Assembly (NCBI RefSeq): GCF_032884065.1
Contig: NC_088883.1
Span: 25,663,637-25,727,636 of the forward strand
DNA length: 64,000 nucleotides
Direction: 5' to 3'
Source: Artemia franciscana
Taxonomy: Eukaryota; Arthropoda; Branchiopoda; Anostraca; Artemiidae
The notes under the pieces were generated by a model. That model was not told where the DNA came from, made no database searches, and saw only the letters and a list, made by a program, of their open reading frames with translations. Position 1 is the stretch's first letter; the number at the start of each line of letters is the position of its first letter. Below, one piece after another: positions 22,114-33,549 of this stretch. The translations under genes and the position numbers were made by a program.

Positions 22114-25100
22114 TTACAGAAACTTTTAAATGAAGCCACAGAACAAAATTATTCACAAAAAAAGAAAACATCAACAACTGACCATTCATTCTATATCAAA
22201 AAGTAATTTTAATTCACTATTTTTCTAAATGATTATGAGCAATGTTTTTATTGCAGTTTACACATACATCTTATTTTTGGTTTTTATTTTGTACTTCAAT
22301 AGTCGAGTTCTAACCAGCCCGTATTAAGAGGGTTGTATTTCTGCTAACATTAAAAAAAAAAAAAAAAAAAAAAAAAACCTACCTTAGATGGGTGGATACC
22401 CACATGCACTGTGGTACCATTAGTTTTTTCACGTTGTATCCTTTCAATATAACAGACGAATTTTTTACGGTAACAGGAAATTACTTTGCCAGTTTGCTGA
22501 CCTTTGAAGTGACCGGATGTGACCTGTAAAAACATTAGTAGAATTTCAACAGCAAGAAGACACCACACAACCACTTATTAAGGTTTATGTCAGTGCAAGA
22601 GTTTACAAATACTCTACAAAGATATTTATCAAAATGAATCAGCCATTCAGCCAATACAAGGCAGTTGTGAAACCAGCTCTTGACTTTGGAATCTGCCTTA
22701 CAGGTCCTTTTTACAAAGGTGATAAGCGGTTGATTGAAGCACATTTCTGGATTTGATGAGAAACCATGTAATGAAAGGCTATCTAGCCTAAAGCTCCCAT
22801 TTTTGACCTTTCGACGCAAGCGCAGTGATGTGCTACCCACAAACAGATTTGTCGACCAACCCCAAAACAAGCTCTTTACTCAGTTACAAATCGAAAGACA
22901 AACACGAGATTACTCTAAGAAGCTTCATAAGCGCAGATTTAACTGTAGAATTAGACCAGACATGCTCAGCCTAAGGGCCAACAGTGATTGGAACTGTTTA
23001 AGTGAGGAGACAGTGTCTTCCATATCAGCTGAAGTTTTTAAAAGGAGGCTCGATAAAGAATGGGAAGCCAATCATTCAAGATACAACTGGAGCTGCCCAT
23101 CATCTAAATAGTGATTAATATGTATTTATATTGAAAAGAATTGGGCAAAGATACTGATGCTGCTTGTCATACGCAAACCAACTTGCATACTCTATCAAAA
23201 TTTAACATTGTGCTGCGATATCTACTCTAAACTACAGTTTCTGTGGTCACTCTTACCAAGTGAGCTTAAACTGGATCTATCCTAGCACTCTCCTAGTCAG
23301 GAGGCATGACACTAGGCTGTAAACACAGTAACAACCCTATTTTTTGTATATTTTGTGTAAAGTGTTGGCCCCCCTTTCAAAAACGGAGCCCAACATAAGA
23401 CCTTCTTTCGCTCCAGAGTACGAACTAAGGTAATCCCTGGGAGTTTAGTCTTGAGTTTGGTATCTTGAGAAAAGTATATATATGTATAACTTAAGTAGAC
23501 TACTTAATTACTGAGTAAAATAAAACAGCTGTAAGAACATAAAAAAGTAGTAACTTCAATTACTTAAGAAGCGGTTGAAAAGTAATTTACTTAAGTAATT
23601 AATTTAAACAGATTAATAGTTAATTGACTAGTTGTCAAGTATAGAGCCTTGGCTATTTTTACCACACTGAAACATGACTGGTAAGTACAATAATTTAGCT
23701 AGTTGTCAGTCACATAAAAGGAAAAAAGATTACAACTTCACTAGGACTTCATTATTGGTCAACTTCCCCCTTGGTCAAAATGCCGCCTATAGCCAGTCTT
23801 TCCAGTTTATATTTAGTTTCTTTTCTATTAATCTCATAGTCAGCTTCAAGTTATTCTACCTAAAATAGTGTTGTCCTAACAAATGGCTTTAACTTTCTCT
23901 GATACCTTTTTTTTAGAGCACTCTGTCTTCAATAGTAGATCAAGAGATGAGCACTTACCCCCCTCCTGGTTTTGGTGCAATTTTTTCTTGGACAAACAAA
24001 TAAATAGTCACAATATACAAAAATAATGTTCATATTTTTCTTTCATTTACTGCTTTTGTTATTCTTGTCATGTAACCACAAAAACATATAATTTATTCTT
24101 ATCAAATTTTCAAGAGCTATTTTAGAATGTATTGCTATTATTGCTTGTTGTTATGTAATATTCTTATTGTAAGATATACCTTCCACGTCAATATTTATGA
24201 TAGAATAAAATAGTATGTTGTATTTTAATTCATTTACATTTTATGCATAATGGAGTTTTTAAATAATAGATCATACACAAAAAGCATTAAGATTTGAATT
24301 AAACAGGTATGGAATCTGAAATTGAGGCTAAGAACATAATTGATAAGGACCTGGAAAATAGATATAATACAAATGATAAAACTGAGATTTAAAAACAAAA
24401 TGTATTTCTTTTTCCTACTGGGAGGACTACAGCCCCTTTAGTCTCCCCCCTCCCCTGTGGGCGCGCACTTGCTCTTGACTTCCGACGGCTTTAATTTCAT
24501 ACAGGTGTTGATTATATTTTTGCCAAGTCTGCTTAGAATGACCTTTCAATGGATACTAAAATTACTAATCATAGCAAAAAGAAAACTAGGAAACCTCCAT
24601 TAAGCTGAATTTTAATTTCATTATTGATTACTATTAAAAATTGTCCCATTGCAACTTTAAAAATAGAGAATCTCCTGACAGTAGCTCTAATCATAGTGTG
24701 CATTCAGGATGTACCTGCATATCTCGAACATATGCAAAAGATTTATAAGCACCTTCAAAAATAACCCCAAAGATTTCGCATTATTTTTTTAACCTTTGAT
24801 CTTTATCGTCAATGTCATTGGTTACATTGGGATTTACACTGTACCCTGACCTATGGTTACATTGTATATGAGGGTTCCCTTGGACCAGAAGATTCCGCGT
24901 TTAAGTTTCAAACCGTTCAGAGAAAAACGAGCCTTAGACTCTAGTACTTGTATTCCAAAATTATTACCAAGCTGTATCAATTGCTAAGCTTTTCTCAAAG
25001 GATTATGAGGGCAATATATGTTAATTAAACTTTGATCTTCAACTCAATAACAGGTAAACTAATGATTTTTGGCAGTCATCTCAAAAGTATATAATGTCAG

Positions 25101-25768
25101 ATACAACTGCTAGGTATAACAATAACAATATACCCTCTTTGCATCCAATTTCCAGAGGCGGTTTTAGAGGGAAGGGTGCAAAGGGGGTATCTGCCCCAGT
25201 TGCAAAGTTTTGAATAAATAATCAAATGATTAAAATCATTTGCTACTTTTAGAATTCTTTTCTATTAAAATTAAGTCGAGGGAGGTAATAAATGAAAAAA
25301 TTAGTAAATTATTAACCAATTAAGAAAATAAAGAACATTATCATTAATTAATAAATTGAAAATAATAGTGTTAATAAATGAAATTTTTTTTTATAATTTG
25401 GTCAAGATTTTGTGGGAGGCAGGGGGACACAAATCAAGATTTTACCCCAGGCAGAGGAGAGGTCAGAACCACCACTGCCAATTGTCCTAGGAACACCATT
25501 TTTGTACTTTTTGAAAGTTTTTCAAATTATGTTTATAATACTAGTAAAAAGGCTTAGCCACAACTAAGAATCTTTAAAGTGAAAACCATAAACTATTTAC
25601 CATAACTTCATCATCCTTCCTGATAGGAATACTCCTAACTCCATATTTGGATCTCAATTCTTTAGAAAGGGGAGATGACATCATCCTTCTCCTAATATGA
25701 GATGGAGCCTGAAAGTGCCTCTTTCGGCTCTTCCTTCTAGATGATGATACATTGGGATTGAGCTTCAT
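19333..25768 (-). CDS. RPL26: Ribosomal protein L26 (uL24), whole coding span, three exons
   Basis: RPL26 is a protein of the large cytosolic ribosomal subunit. It binds 28S/5.8S rRNA near the exit tunnel and is essential for translation. The minus-strand coding sequence joins 25768-25601, 22523-22383 and 19458-19333. This gives 144 aa against 145 in human, collinear throughout: the N-terminus has [20 protein letters not shown], the KOW-type centre has [12 protein letters not shown] and [17 protein letters not shown], and [13 protein letters not shown] is followed by the basic tail [16 protein letters not shown]. All introns are phase 0 with GT-AG ends and there is no stop or frame break, so it is a functional gene and not a retrocopy. 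The ATG lies one base after an acceptor (25771-25770), so a non-coding first exon must lie upstream; I could not locate it or the promoter. Confidence 0.95.
20425..21960 (-). repeat. Tandem array of roughly 380-440 bp units in RPL26 intron
   Basis: The landmark GATTGACTAGTAACCAACTA recurs at about 20548, 20985, 21368 and 21796 (the last slightly changed). An earlier short partial unit lies at about 20437. Units carry GCTGACTGCAAATCAATAC, CTAGCCACTTTTTACGACG and TGGGCACAACAGACATATGC. Middle units look nearly identical by eye, and length differences come from internal deletions. No coding is present. Confidence 0.9.
22062..22108. repeat. Long A-run
   Basis: An uninterrupted run of about 45 A lies inside the RPL26 intron. 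It may be a retrotransposon tail or a simple tract; assembly length is unreliable for such runs. Confidence 0.8.
22383..22523 (-). CDS. RPL26: RPL26 coding exon 2 (central domain)
   Basis: The exon of 141 nt runs from TTTACAG to the donor GTAGGT and encodes 47 residues, including [27 protein letters not shown] and [13 protein letters not shown]. These are the most conserved stretches of eukaryotic L26, including the KOW-motif loop that contacts rRNA. Cys at two positions of the [11 protein letters not shown] stretch differs from the human residues I remember (VQVYRKKYVI) but is conservative in context. Confidence 0.95.
22620..23112 (+). mobile_element. CR1/Jockey-like LINE, C-terminal RT fragment
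   Basis: On +, the segment reads [19 protein letters not shown] then, in another frame, [18 protein letters not shown] and [20 protein letters not shown] followed by [11 protein letters not shown] before the stop at 23109-23111. This matches the thumb and tail region after the reverse-transcriptase core of CR1/Jockey-type LINEs (the RRRxGD, WN.LP and FK..LD..W positions). The copy is 5'-truncated and has a stop and frame change near 22755, so it is inactive. It lies antisense in the first RPL26 coding intron. Confidence 0.75.
23113..25140. other. Unannotated intron sequence
   Basis: The first 350 bases may be the LINE 3' untranslated part, but I have no second copy to compare. The remainder is AT-rich and shows nothing I can support. 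Confidence 0.35.
25153..25477. mobile_element. hAT-like MITE with target duplication
   Basis: This 325-bp non-coding element has inverted ends, CAGAGGCGGTTTTAG on the left and the complement of CAGAACCACCACTG on the right. The flanking 8-mers CCAATTTC (25145-25152) and CCAATTGT (25478-25485) agree at 6 of 8 bases. This suggests an aged 8-bp target duplication, as hAT elements make. The interior is AT-rich and related to the copy at 12899-13487. Confidence 0.7.
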
Positions 25769-25769
25769 C
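25601..25769 (-). CDS. RPL26: RPL26 coding exon 1 (N-terminus)
   Basis: The acceptor TTGTTGACAG is followed by one untranslated G (25769) and then the ATG at 25768-25766. Fifty-six codons follow, from [19 protein letters not shown] through [20 protein letters not shown] to [10 protein letters not shown], and then the donor GTAAAT. This start aligns with residue 1 of L26 in other animals. An upstream non-coding exon is implied. Confidence 0.95.
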
Positions 25770-28046
25770 CTGTCAACAAAATCATCAGTTATTTTATCAT
25801 ATAAAGGTCCTATGTTGAAAAAAAGCTACCTAACATTCATTTTCTCAAGAAAAGACTGCCCACAAGGCATGAGAAATCCTTGATGGTCTAAAATAATAGC
25901 AATAACCGAATCATAATTCAAATACAAAATAAAACAAAAGCCATATACACATTTGATGTAAAAAAATAAATAGCTACAGGATACTAAAATAATGGATTTA
26001 TTTTCAACTACCATGTACTTATTTGCCAATTTCAGCTGCAATGGAAGTAGCTTATCATCCCCATTAACAGAGTTCTTGTTATAAAAATTTAACATAATGG
26101 AATAAAAACATGCTAAAATTGGATTGTCAATTTCATCTTAATATAATGAAGACCGACCAGCCAAGAAAGCTGTCTGGTACAGAGCTCTTTCTAAAATGTG
26201 TCACATTATCAGGGAAGATATTTCAGCGAGTTTTAGTGGACTGACAATTTAACCAAGATTTTATCATCAGGTCATGTTTACTTCATTTCAGGTTCACTAG
26301 ACATAATACCCTAAGGCTATTTTCACAAGAAATATACTGGACTCCAAAATATTCAGGGGATTGACAACTGTGTTGAAAGCCATGAAACTATGATATAAAT
26401 CAGAACTAAGTTGCAATACCTGAGAAAAAAACCCATCAATCTCAACAAGTTGTTGGTGACAGATTAGGTTATAAACACATTTCTGAGATTTATATCCTAA
26501 TCTAACCAGATCTACCTTTAGCTTTTACCGTCAAACCTTGCATAAGACTGACAAAGCTGGCTGAGTCCAAGCAGAGAACATGGATTTTTTGACATTCAAT
26601 AGTGAATGTTGACATTTACCAGATTTTGGCCTATCAATGTAACATGTACACAGAATTGTAACAAAAAGCTGAAGAAGAATTCTTAGTCAAATGGTTTTCC
26701 CTTGATGACCACTCAATAGAAAATTCTCAACCCTGCCAGATTTGAGATCAGGTCAAATCTGCATTAGACAACATCTGAGATACATTGTCACCAATAACGC
26801 TTCATACATTACAAGATCCTCTTAATTCTCTCAAACTTACGAAAGCACCTGGCTAATGGACAGCTCAGACAGCGTTTGTTAAGTTGTTTGCAAAGTGTGT
26901 TTCCATTAAGTTTTCACTGCTCATTTGAGCCTTGTACTTCACATGCGTTTTGAGCAGCAAACTATTCAAATTTCTGAAGCATTTCATATTTCGGAAAAAA
27001 AGTCTTGAAGATAGAAGGACCTTGGGTTGTGAGTATAGTTTAATGAGGCATAAGGGTGTGTTACATATTAAATTTTCAGGATCAAGCATATCAAAATTCT
27101 CTGGTCTTTCCTATTTTCTTGTGAAGTTGACAGTGTTTTCAATGCAGACCCTGTCTGTGTTTTCTTTGAGAAGACTGGCATATGACAGGCTTCTTTCAGA
27201 CTAGAAAAATCAGCATGTCTTCAGTTTCCTGATTCCACATTTCCAAATCTGTTTAAAAGTTTTGCTCCGGAACTCTTTCCCTATTGGTCAACTTTATGAA
27301 CTTTACAAAAAAAGTTAACTAAAGTTAAACTTTACAAACTTTGCAAACGACTTTACAAACACTGTCTGAGCTGTTCTTTAGAAGGTATTTTTGATACAGC
27401 TATTAAAAAAATACCACATTTTAGCTTCCACTGCTTAAAATATACAATGCATGTTTGAATATCAAGTATTTTCCAAAGAATTGAAAAAACTTTAGTTTTA
27501 GCTTTTCTATAATTTAGAATAAAAAAAAAACTAAAAGAATTTAAAAAGCCTGGATCCTTCAGTTTGTATCTGATCACATTGACCTTCAAGTTGTAAGAAA
27601 TTCTCCTAATTATAAATTGACAGAAATTGTTAATGGTCACTGTGAACTGAAGTCGTTTTTATTTAGAATTTAAAAAATAATTATTCCACTTTTGACTATG
27701 GTGATGAAAAAACTCTGAGTGTAAACTTATTGAAAATACAAGAATCAAAATACAATTAAACTACAAGTTTTCTCATGCTTATTTTTTAAATACTTCAACT
27801 TATCCACTCATAACAAGACCCTTTGTGAAACTGCCAAACAAGACACATTCAGATGGGGCCCAGAGCATGACAAAGGTCTGCCTGAGTTCAAATTTTCCAT
27901 TGTCTCAAATACATCATTCTTTGACAACACTAATAAAAATATGAGATTGAAAGATGATGCCTCATGCTAAGGCTTGGGAGCTAATCTTAGCTGCAGTATG
28001 GAAGTTGCTACCTAAGCATCTCATGCACTTAATTAAATACAAAAAA
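25770..28046. other. Upstream of RPL26 coding exon; no feature seen
   Basis: This should hold the 5' UTR intron and possibly the first exon and promoter of RPL26, but I cannot point to a TCT-type initiator or a donor with confidence. Short open frames at 25826-26095, 26865-27204 and 27353-27640 show no family signature. Confidence 0.35.
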
Positions 28047-29732
28047 ACAAGTTTTTTCAACTGAAAGTAAGGAGTGACATCAAAACTTAAAACGGACAGA
28101 AATTACTTCGTATATGAAAGAGGCTGCTTCCTCATCAACGCCCCGCTCTTTACGCTAAAGTTTGACTCTTTCTCTCAATTATTCTTTCTAAAACAGTAAA
28201 AAACTTTAGCGTAAAGAGCGGGGCGTTGATGAGGAAGCAGACTCTTTCATATACGAAGTAATTTCTGTCCGTTTTAAGTTTTGATGTCACTCCTTACTTT
28301 CAGTTGAAAAAACTTGTTTTTTTGTATTTAATTTCTGAACGTTTTTGAATCAATGCATGTTTTGATTTTGGCTCTCCGCAGAGGAATAATCAAAACGAAA
28401 TTTGAATATTTTTTTTTTGGGGGGGGGGGGGCTAAATGGCTTTCTCATAATTTTGAGAAAAAAAGAGCGGGGGCGAAGCCTAGTTGCCCTCCGATTTTTT
28501 GGTTAATTAAAAAGGCAACTAGAACTTTTAATTTTTTACGAATCTTTTTATTGGTAAAAGATTTACGTAGCTTATAAATTAGCTTACGTAAAGAACTTTT
28601 GTATTCTCATGTTTTTATTACATATATGAGGGGATTCGCCCCATCGTCAGTACCTCGCTCTTTACACTAAAGCTTAAATTTTATCCCAATTCATTAAGAA
28701 TGACCCCTGAATCACAAAAGCCGTAGAATAAATAGTTGAAATTACTAAAAATACTTTAGCGTAAAGAGCTAGGTATCATAAGGAGGTGAGCCCCTTATAT
28801 GGGTAATAATTTCTGTTTGTTTTAAGTTTTATTGCTGTTCCTTACTTCCAGGTGAAAAAGCTTTTTCACATTTATTTTTTTAAATAATGCTAGTAAATCC
28901 TGCTCTCCCTTCATGGAAGTTTTCTTTTCCCATGACAAATTCTCGATGGAAAGTTCCCCCAGCATATCCCCTCTTCTCAACCCCTCCCCCCAACCAAAAA
29001 AATCCTCCTGAAAACGCCTGTATACTTCCCAATAACCATTACTATATGTAAGCACAGGTCAAAGTTTGTAACTTGTTGCCCCTCCCACGGGGACTGTGGT
29101 GGAGTAAGTCGTCCCCAAAGACATAGTTATAAGGTTTTTCGACTACGCTGAATAAAATGGCTATCTCAGAATTTTGATCCGTTGACTTTGGGAAAATAAT
29201 TAGCGTGGGAGGGGGCCTAGGTGCCCTCAATTTTTTTGGTTACTTAAAAAGGGCACTAGAACTTTTCATTTCCGTTAGAATGAGCCCTCTTGCAACATTC
29301 TAGGACAACTGGGTCGATACGATCACCCCTGGGGAAAAAAAAAACAAAAAAAACAAACAAAAAAACAAATAAACACGCATCCATGATCTGCCTTCTGGCA
29401 AAAAATACAAAATTCCACATTTTTGTAGATAGGAGCTCGAAACTTCTACAATAGGGTTCTCTGATACGCTGAATCTGATGGTGTGATTTTCGTTAAGATT
29501 CTATGACTTTTAGGGGGTGTTTCCCCCTATTTTCTAAAATAACGCAAATTTTCTCAGGCTCGTAACTTTTGATGGGTAAGACTAAACTTGATGAAACTTA
29601 TATATTTAAAACCAGCATTAAAATGCGATTCTTTTGATATAGCTATTGGTATCAAAATTCCATTTTTTAGAGTTTTGGTTACTATTGAGCTGGGTCGCTC
29701 CTTACTACAGTTCGTTACCACGAACTGTTTGA
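28047..29732 (+). mobile_element. Palindromic 1.7-kb repeat family, copy C
   Basis: This is a full-length copy, nearly identical to copy B. The 5' hairpin has arms at about 28047-28162 and 28204-28318 with about one mismatch by eye. A second palindrome lies at about 28615-28860, and the 3' hairpin CAGTTCGTTACCACGAACTG plus TTTGA ends at 29732. An 11-base G-run lies near 28420. It encodes no protein. Flanking bases do not show a clear target duplication. Confidence 0.8.
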
Positions 29733-30290
29733 TAAGGCTGAACAAGTATTTCAACTTGAAAGAGCTTTAGGCAAATGTCTATAACTACAAGCATTTTGAC
29801 CATTACTTGTATAGAAGAGGTAAAAGTGTCATTATTGATTATCAACCACTGGAAACTTTTGTTGGCAATCTAATCCCCCCCCCCTGAAATTCAAAGATTC
29901 AAGTTGCAACTCTAGCCTTATGATTTCTGCCGGCAAGTTTGTCCCAGATCAGAATTTCCACTGCTGCCTTTTCAGGCTGCACTAACCAGACACAGACAAT
30001 AAACTGCAGAAGGAAATAGATGTATATGTAAACCAAGCCATCAAACATACCAGCGAGCAACAACAAATTGACATAAATGGAACTGCCTTTCCATCACAAA
30101 CAAAGCAACACACTTAAAAAACATAGGAAAATTTTTCCCAAGACAGTGGAATTCAATTCAGAAAATATTTTCGCCCTAAGTCCAAGGGCTGTCTTCAGTA
30201 CAACACAAGCAAAAGTATAAAAAAGAAACTTACATTAAATACAAACTTTAAAACTAAAATACTTTTAAAACCTTTCATCACTCTCAACAT
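29733..30290. other. Unannotated intergenic DNA
   Basis: I see no supportable feature apart from a C-run near 29875-29884. Confidence 0.35.
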
Positions 30291-30294
30291 GGGC

Positions 30295-30640
30295 AAAACC
30301 CTGGCAACTAGAATTTTATATTTAGAAATGTTACATGATAGATTTTGGAGCAAATAAGCCTAAGAGCCAATACTTTATGGACTCCAATGATGGTTCCAAA
30401 CAGCCACTGCAAAAAAGATCTGGGAGTCTTGGCTGAAGATGAACTCATATACAATTTACACATGCAGTCTGTTGTAGTAAAAGCCAACCAAACTCTCAGT
30501 CTAATAAAGAGAATGTTCTACAGTAGATTCCCAGCAGTAATTACTAGGCTCCTAAAGGACATGATCCAAAATAAGTTAGAATGTGGGCTGACCATTGCTA
30601 TTGCAGTTAACAAGCTTTATCAATTAATTCTTTAGACAAA
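30295..30640 (+). mobile_element. CR1-like LINE fragment (RT thumb region)
   Basis: The open frame at 30345-30635 contains CKKDLGVLAEDELIYNLHMQ, VVVKANQTLSLIKRMF and a following VITRLLKDMIQNKLECG stretch. This is the KDLGV.....L....H......KAN..L..I+R.F pattern found just after the reverse-transcriptase catalytic core in CR1-type LINEs. Only this piece is present, the 5' part is absent, and the expected HLEY-type continuation degenerates after 30635. It is a dead fragment. Confidence 0.75.
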
Positions 30641-32265
30641 GACTAGTTTGTACCAAATGCAGGCTGAGTCTTTCCAAACTCTGTGAGACCCCCCCCCCCC
30701 CCTTGAAGTTGCTTGTCAGAATGAGGATATTGCCATTTTCACCATTGACTCATCCTCTACTCATGACACCACCAATGGAAAAAAAAACTACTTATATGAG
30801 GTATCTGTTCAGACTGAACTATACTTACATTCTACCAGTGATAATACAACATATCCAAAATCCTGTGTTAAAGATTTTGCATGGAAGGCAGAAATCTGCT
30901 CTACTAATCTTGAAATTCTTAAACCAGAGTCTGTGTTGTGGCTTTTGAAATTAAAAGGCAGACTAGAAGAGACATTAAGGTACATTTTGTCCATCATTAC
31001 TGACCCCATATTTGTAATACTGGTCAAGTGCAGTTGAACTTGCGCCAAACCAGGTTATTAGCAATGCCACTGACCAGAATAATCAAGAAAAAAATATTGA
31101 AGTTGAATCAGTTATTTATGAACAAAGTAATCCCACAGACATAGCTTCTATTACTATGGTAACAGAACAAATGCCCAAATATACAAGCAGCTAACTGGCT
31201 TCTGATTGTATGCTGAAATCACTGTTATTTTGTTATATTGATATGCTGAACAACACTGTTATTTTAAGGTTAATGTTAGTTTAAGGTTAAACCTAACAAG
31301 GTTAATTCTAAAGCATATGCAGATAATTATATAGTAATTGTTTTTGACAAACTTGTGAAAATTCAAATGAAAGATAACACAACAATAAGCAGGTGAAAAA
31401 TGTGAGAAGTAACCATTTAATTCATGGCCTCTGTAAGTTTCATAAGCAGTGCAAGTTTTTACATATTTGTCATAATTTTATGTTAGGTATTTGTATGTCC
31501 AATAAATTCAGTTTTGATCATGATGACTTTTGTCCTGTTTTAACTTATATTGACAATTGTGCTTAATTGTGTTGTTTTGCTCATGTATCACCAGTGGCAG
31601 AGGATAGGTTTAAAATCTAACCTTCTTAAGATCAATGCCAAAAGCATTTACAACCCCCTCATCCCCTGGGTATGTTCCAGTCTTATTCCTCTGCATATCC
31701 AATGCAAAGCAGCATACCCCAGGAATCCATCCCTTAGAAGTCTCCTCTGTCCCAGATATGTGTATGTGACCAGTGAACCCAACCCCCCAGATCACACTAC
31801 CCAATTTGGACTATTCTCAAACCTCCCCTTACTCACATCCCTTGCAAAAATCTATATCCCATAGACAAAACTCCTCTCCATGCATCCAAGAATTTGATAA
31901 CTGGTTCTGGCCTTCATCTGTCTTTTACCCAATAAATGTGACCCTTCTCCCAAACCCTACACTCTACTTCACTTTCCCAGCATCATCTTGCTTTACCATC
32001 CCTCCCTATAAAGAACACTCCAAATTTGACTTCTTCTTGTATCACCAGAAAACCTTTCCCTCACCCCTTGCACTTTATTCCCTATGGGTACCCTAACAAT
32101 GTACTCTGGTTTGAGAGTCCCTACATGCAAGATTTATCCTGTAATAAATAGTCTACCCCAAAAATTATCCACACCATCCACAGACCAAATTTAAAACCCA
32201 CCCAAGAATTACAGAATTCAACAACAGTCACATTTCCCCAGACACTTTAAATTTCCAAAATTTTT
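30641..32265. other. Unassigned sequence, partly C/T-rich
   Basis: A C-run lies near 30689-30703. The stretch 31640-32230 has few G on + and many C and T, with overlapping open frames (31550-31864 and 31773-32096) rich in Pro, Ser and Thr. It may be the 5' region of the LINE that follows, but no domain is visible. Confidence 0.35.
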
Positions 32266-32269
32266 AATC

Positions 32270-33460
32270 ACTAACACCAAAAGTCTTAATTTTGACAAAC
32301 TTACTGAACTCAAGATGCTATCAGAATTAAATCAAATTGACATTATAGCTGTTACAGAGGTACAGTCTCATGACCAAAAGGTTTCTTTGTTTGTCAAATT
32401 ATTCATAATTTATTAAGCTCCATCCTTTGGATTACCCACTTGCAAAAAGAAGGTGGTGTCATGTTTTTTTTACTAAATGCAACCTTTTCTCTTAAATTAT
32501 TCCTGTTCCAAATTTATATGAGTACAATTGAATCCTATGGCTAAGTATTAGACCTAAAGTACTCCCTGTCCCTATAATATCATTGCAATAGCTGTCTTCT
32601 TTCACTTGCAAAGCCAAAATATTAATGCAAAACACAAATTTCTCCAGCAGTTGCAGACCAGTGTTGATTATGTTATCTCTAAGTACAAAACACTGGACTT
32701 TTTCTGGTTGGTGATGCTGTTGAACTTAAGATGAATTGAATTTGCCCCTCTTTAAAAGTTAAGAAAATAGTTAAAATACAAACAACTAGGGGTAGTACCT
32801 CTCTAGATGTTATTCTAACTAACCTGAATAATTTTTAGTCCTCCCCTGAGCTTTGCCTCCATTGGGTGGGAGTTATCATTTTCCATCCCCCTGTCCCCCT
32901 CTTTTAATTTTAAGCAAGGGAATTTTCTGACAAATAGAAATTTGTAGATGACCTAACAGTTGTTGAAACCTGCTACTGAAACTTAGTAAGCAACCCTATA
33001 AGTATCCTCAACGATATTGCAGATGATGTTGTGGACATGAGAGTATATCCCTTCAAATCTAGGATAATACCAATACGTTTCCTTAACCCTATCCCCCCAG
33101 ATATTTCTCTGTCTTCCTTAAATTACTTAGGGTTACAATTTCCTCTAATTTAAAGTGGTTTATCCATGTTAAAGATATTGTCCATATAGCTAATGTTGCC
33201 ATGTCTCTCCTTAAGCCCTTGAATAGATACAATGTCCCCCCTTTTTATTCTTTAAGGATCTATACTTCCTCTGTCCACCTGCATCTTGAAAATGCTTGTC
33301 CAGTTTGGCATCTTCAGTGATGAATCAGAAAAAATTGAATCCATTCAAAAAAGAGCCATGAGAATAATTTTTTAAAGAAGCTAAGGTACCATACTTGCTC
33401 CTTCTACAAAAAGGCCAAGTTGGAAACCTTTGACACACAGGAGAAGAATATTGTGCCTTT
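32270..33460 (+). mobile_element. Jockey/CR1-like LINE remnant (endonuclease and RT pieces)
   Basis: The 5' piece encodes an apurinic endonuclease-like start, FDKLTELKMLSELNQIDII followed by AVTEV (about 32286-32370). Next come VDYVISKYKTLDFF and TRGSTSLDVILTNLNNF, the end of the endonuclease domain (about 32664-32840). At 32941-32970 the frame reads FVDDLTVVET, which carries the F-x-DD catalytic motif of the reverse transcriptase, and then the thumb region up to about 33460. Most of the RT between these blocks is deleted, and several stops and frame changes interrupt the rest. The element is in + orientation. Confidence 0.7.
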
Positions 33461-33549
33461 TTTTTGCAAAAACACAATAATAAATCTTTACATGGAAACA
33501 TTTTTTGCTTTTTTTTTACTTTCTAATTTTATTGTTTTTGGCATTGTTT

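Larger units (their letters stand above)
19459..22382 (-). other. RPL26 second coding intron, holding a tandem array
   Basis: This phase-0 intron of about 2.9 kb contains the array at 20425-21960, an A-run of about 45 bases at 22062-22108, and a second A-run just inside its 5' end (22351-22377). The segment 19500-20420 shows nothing recognisable. Confidence 0.8.
22524..25600 (-). other. RPL26 first coding intron
   Basis: This phase-0 intron of about 3.1 kb contains a CR1-like LINE fragment on the opposite strand (22620-23112) and an hAT-like MITE (25153-25477). I see nothing recognisable in 23113-25140. Confidence 0.8.
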
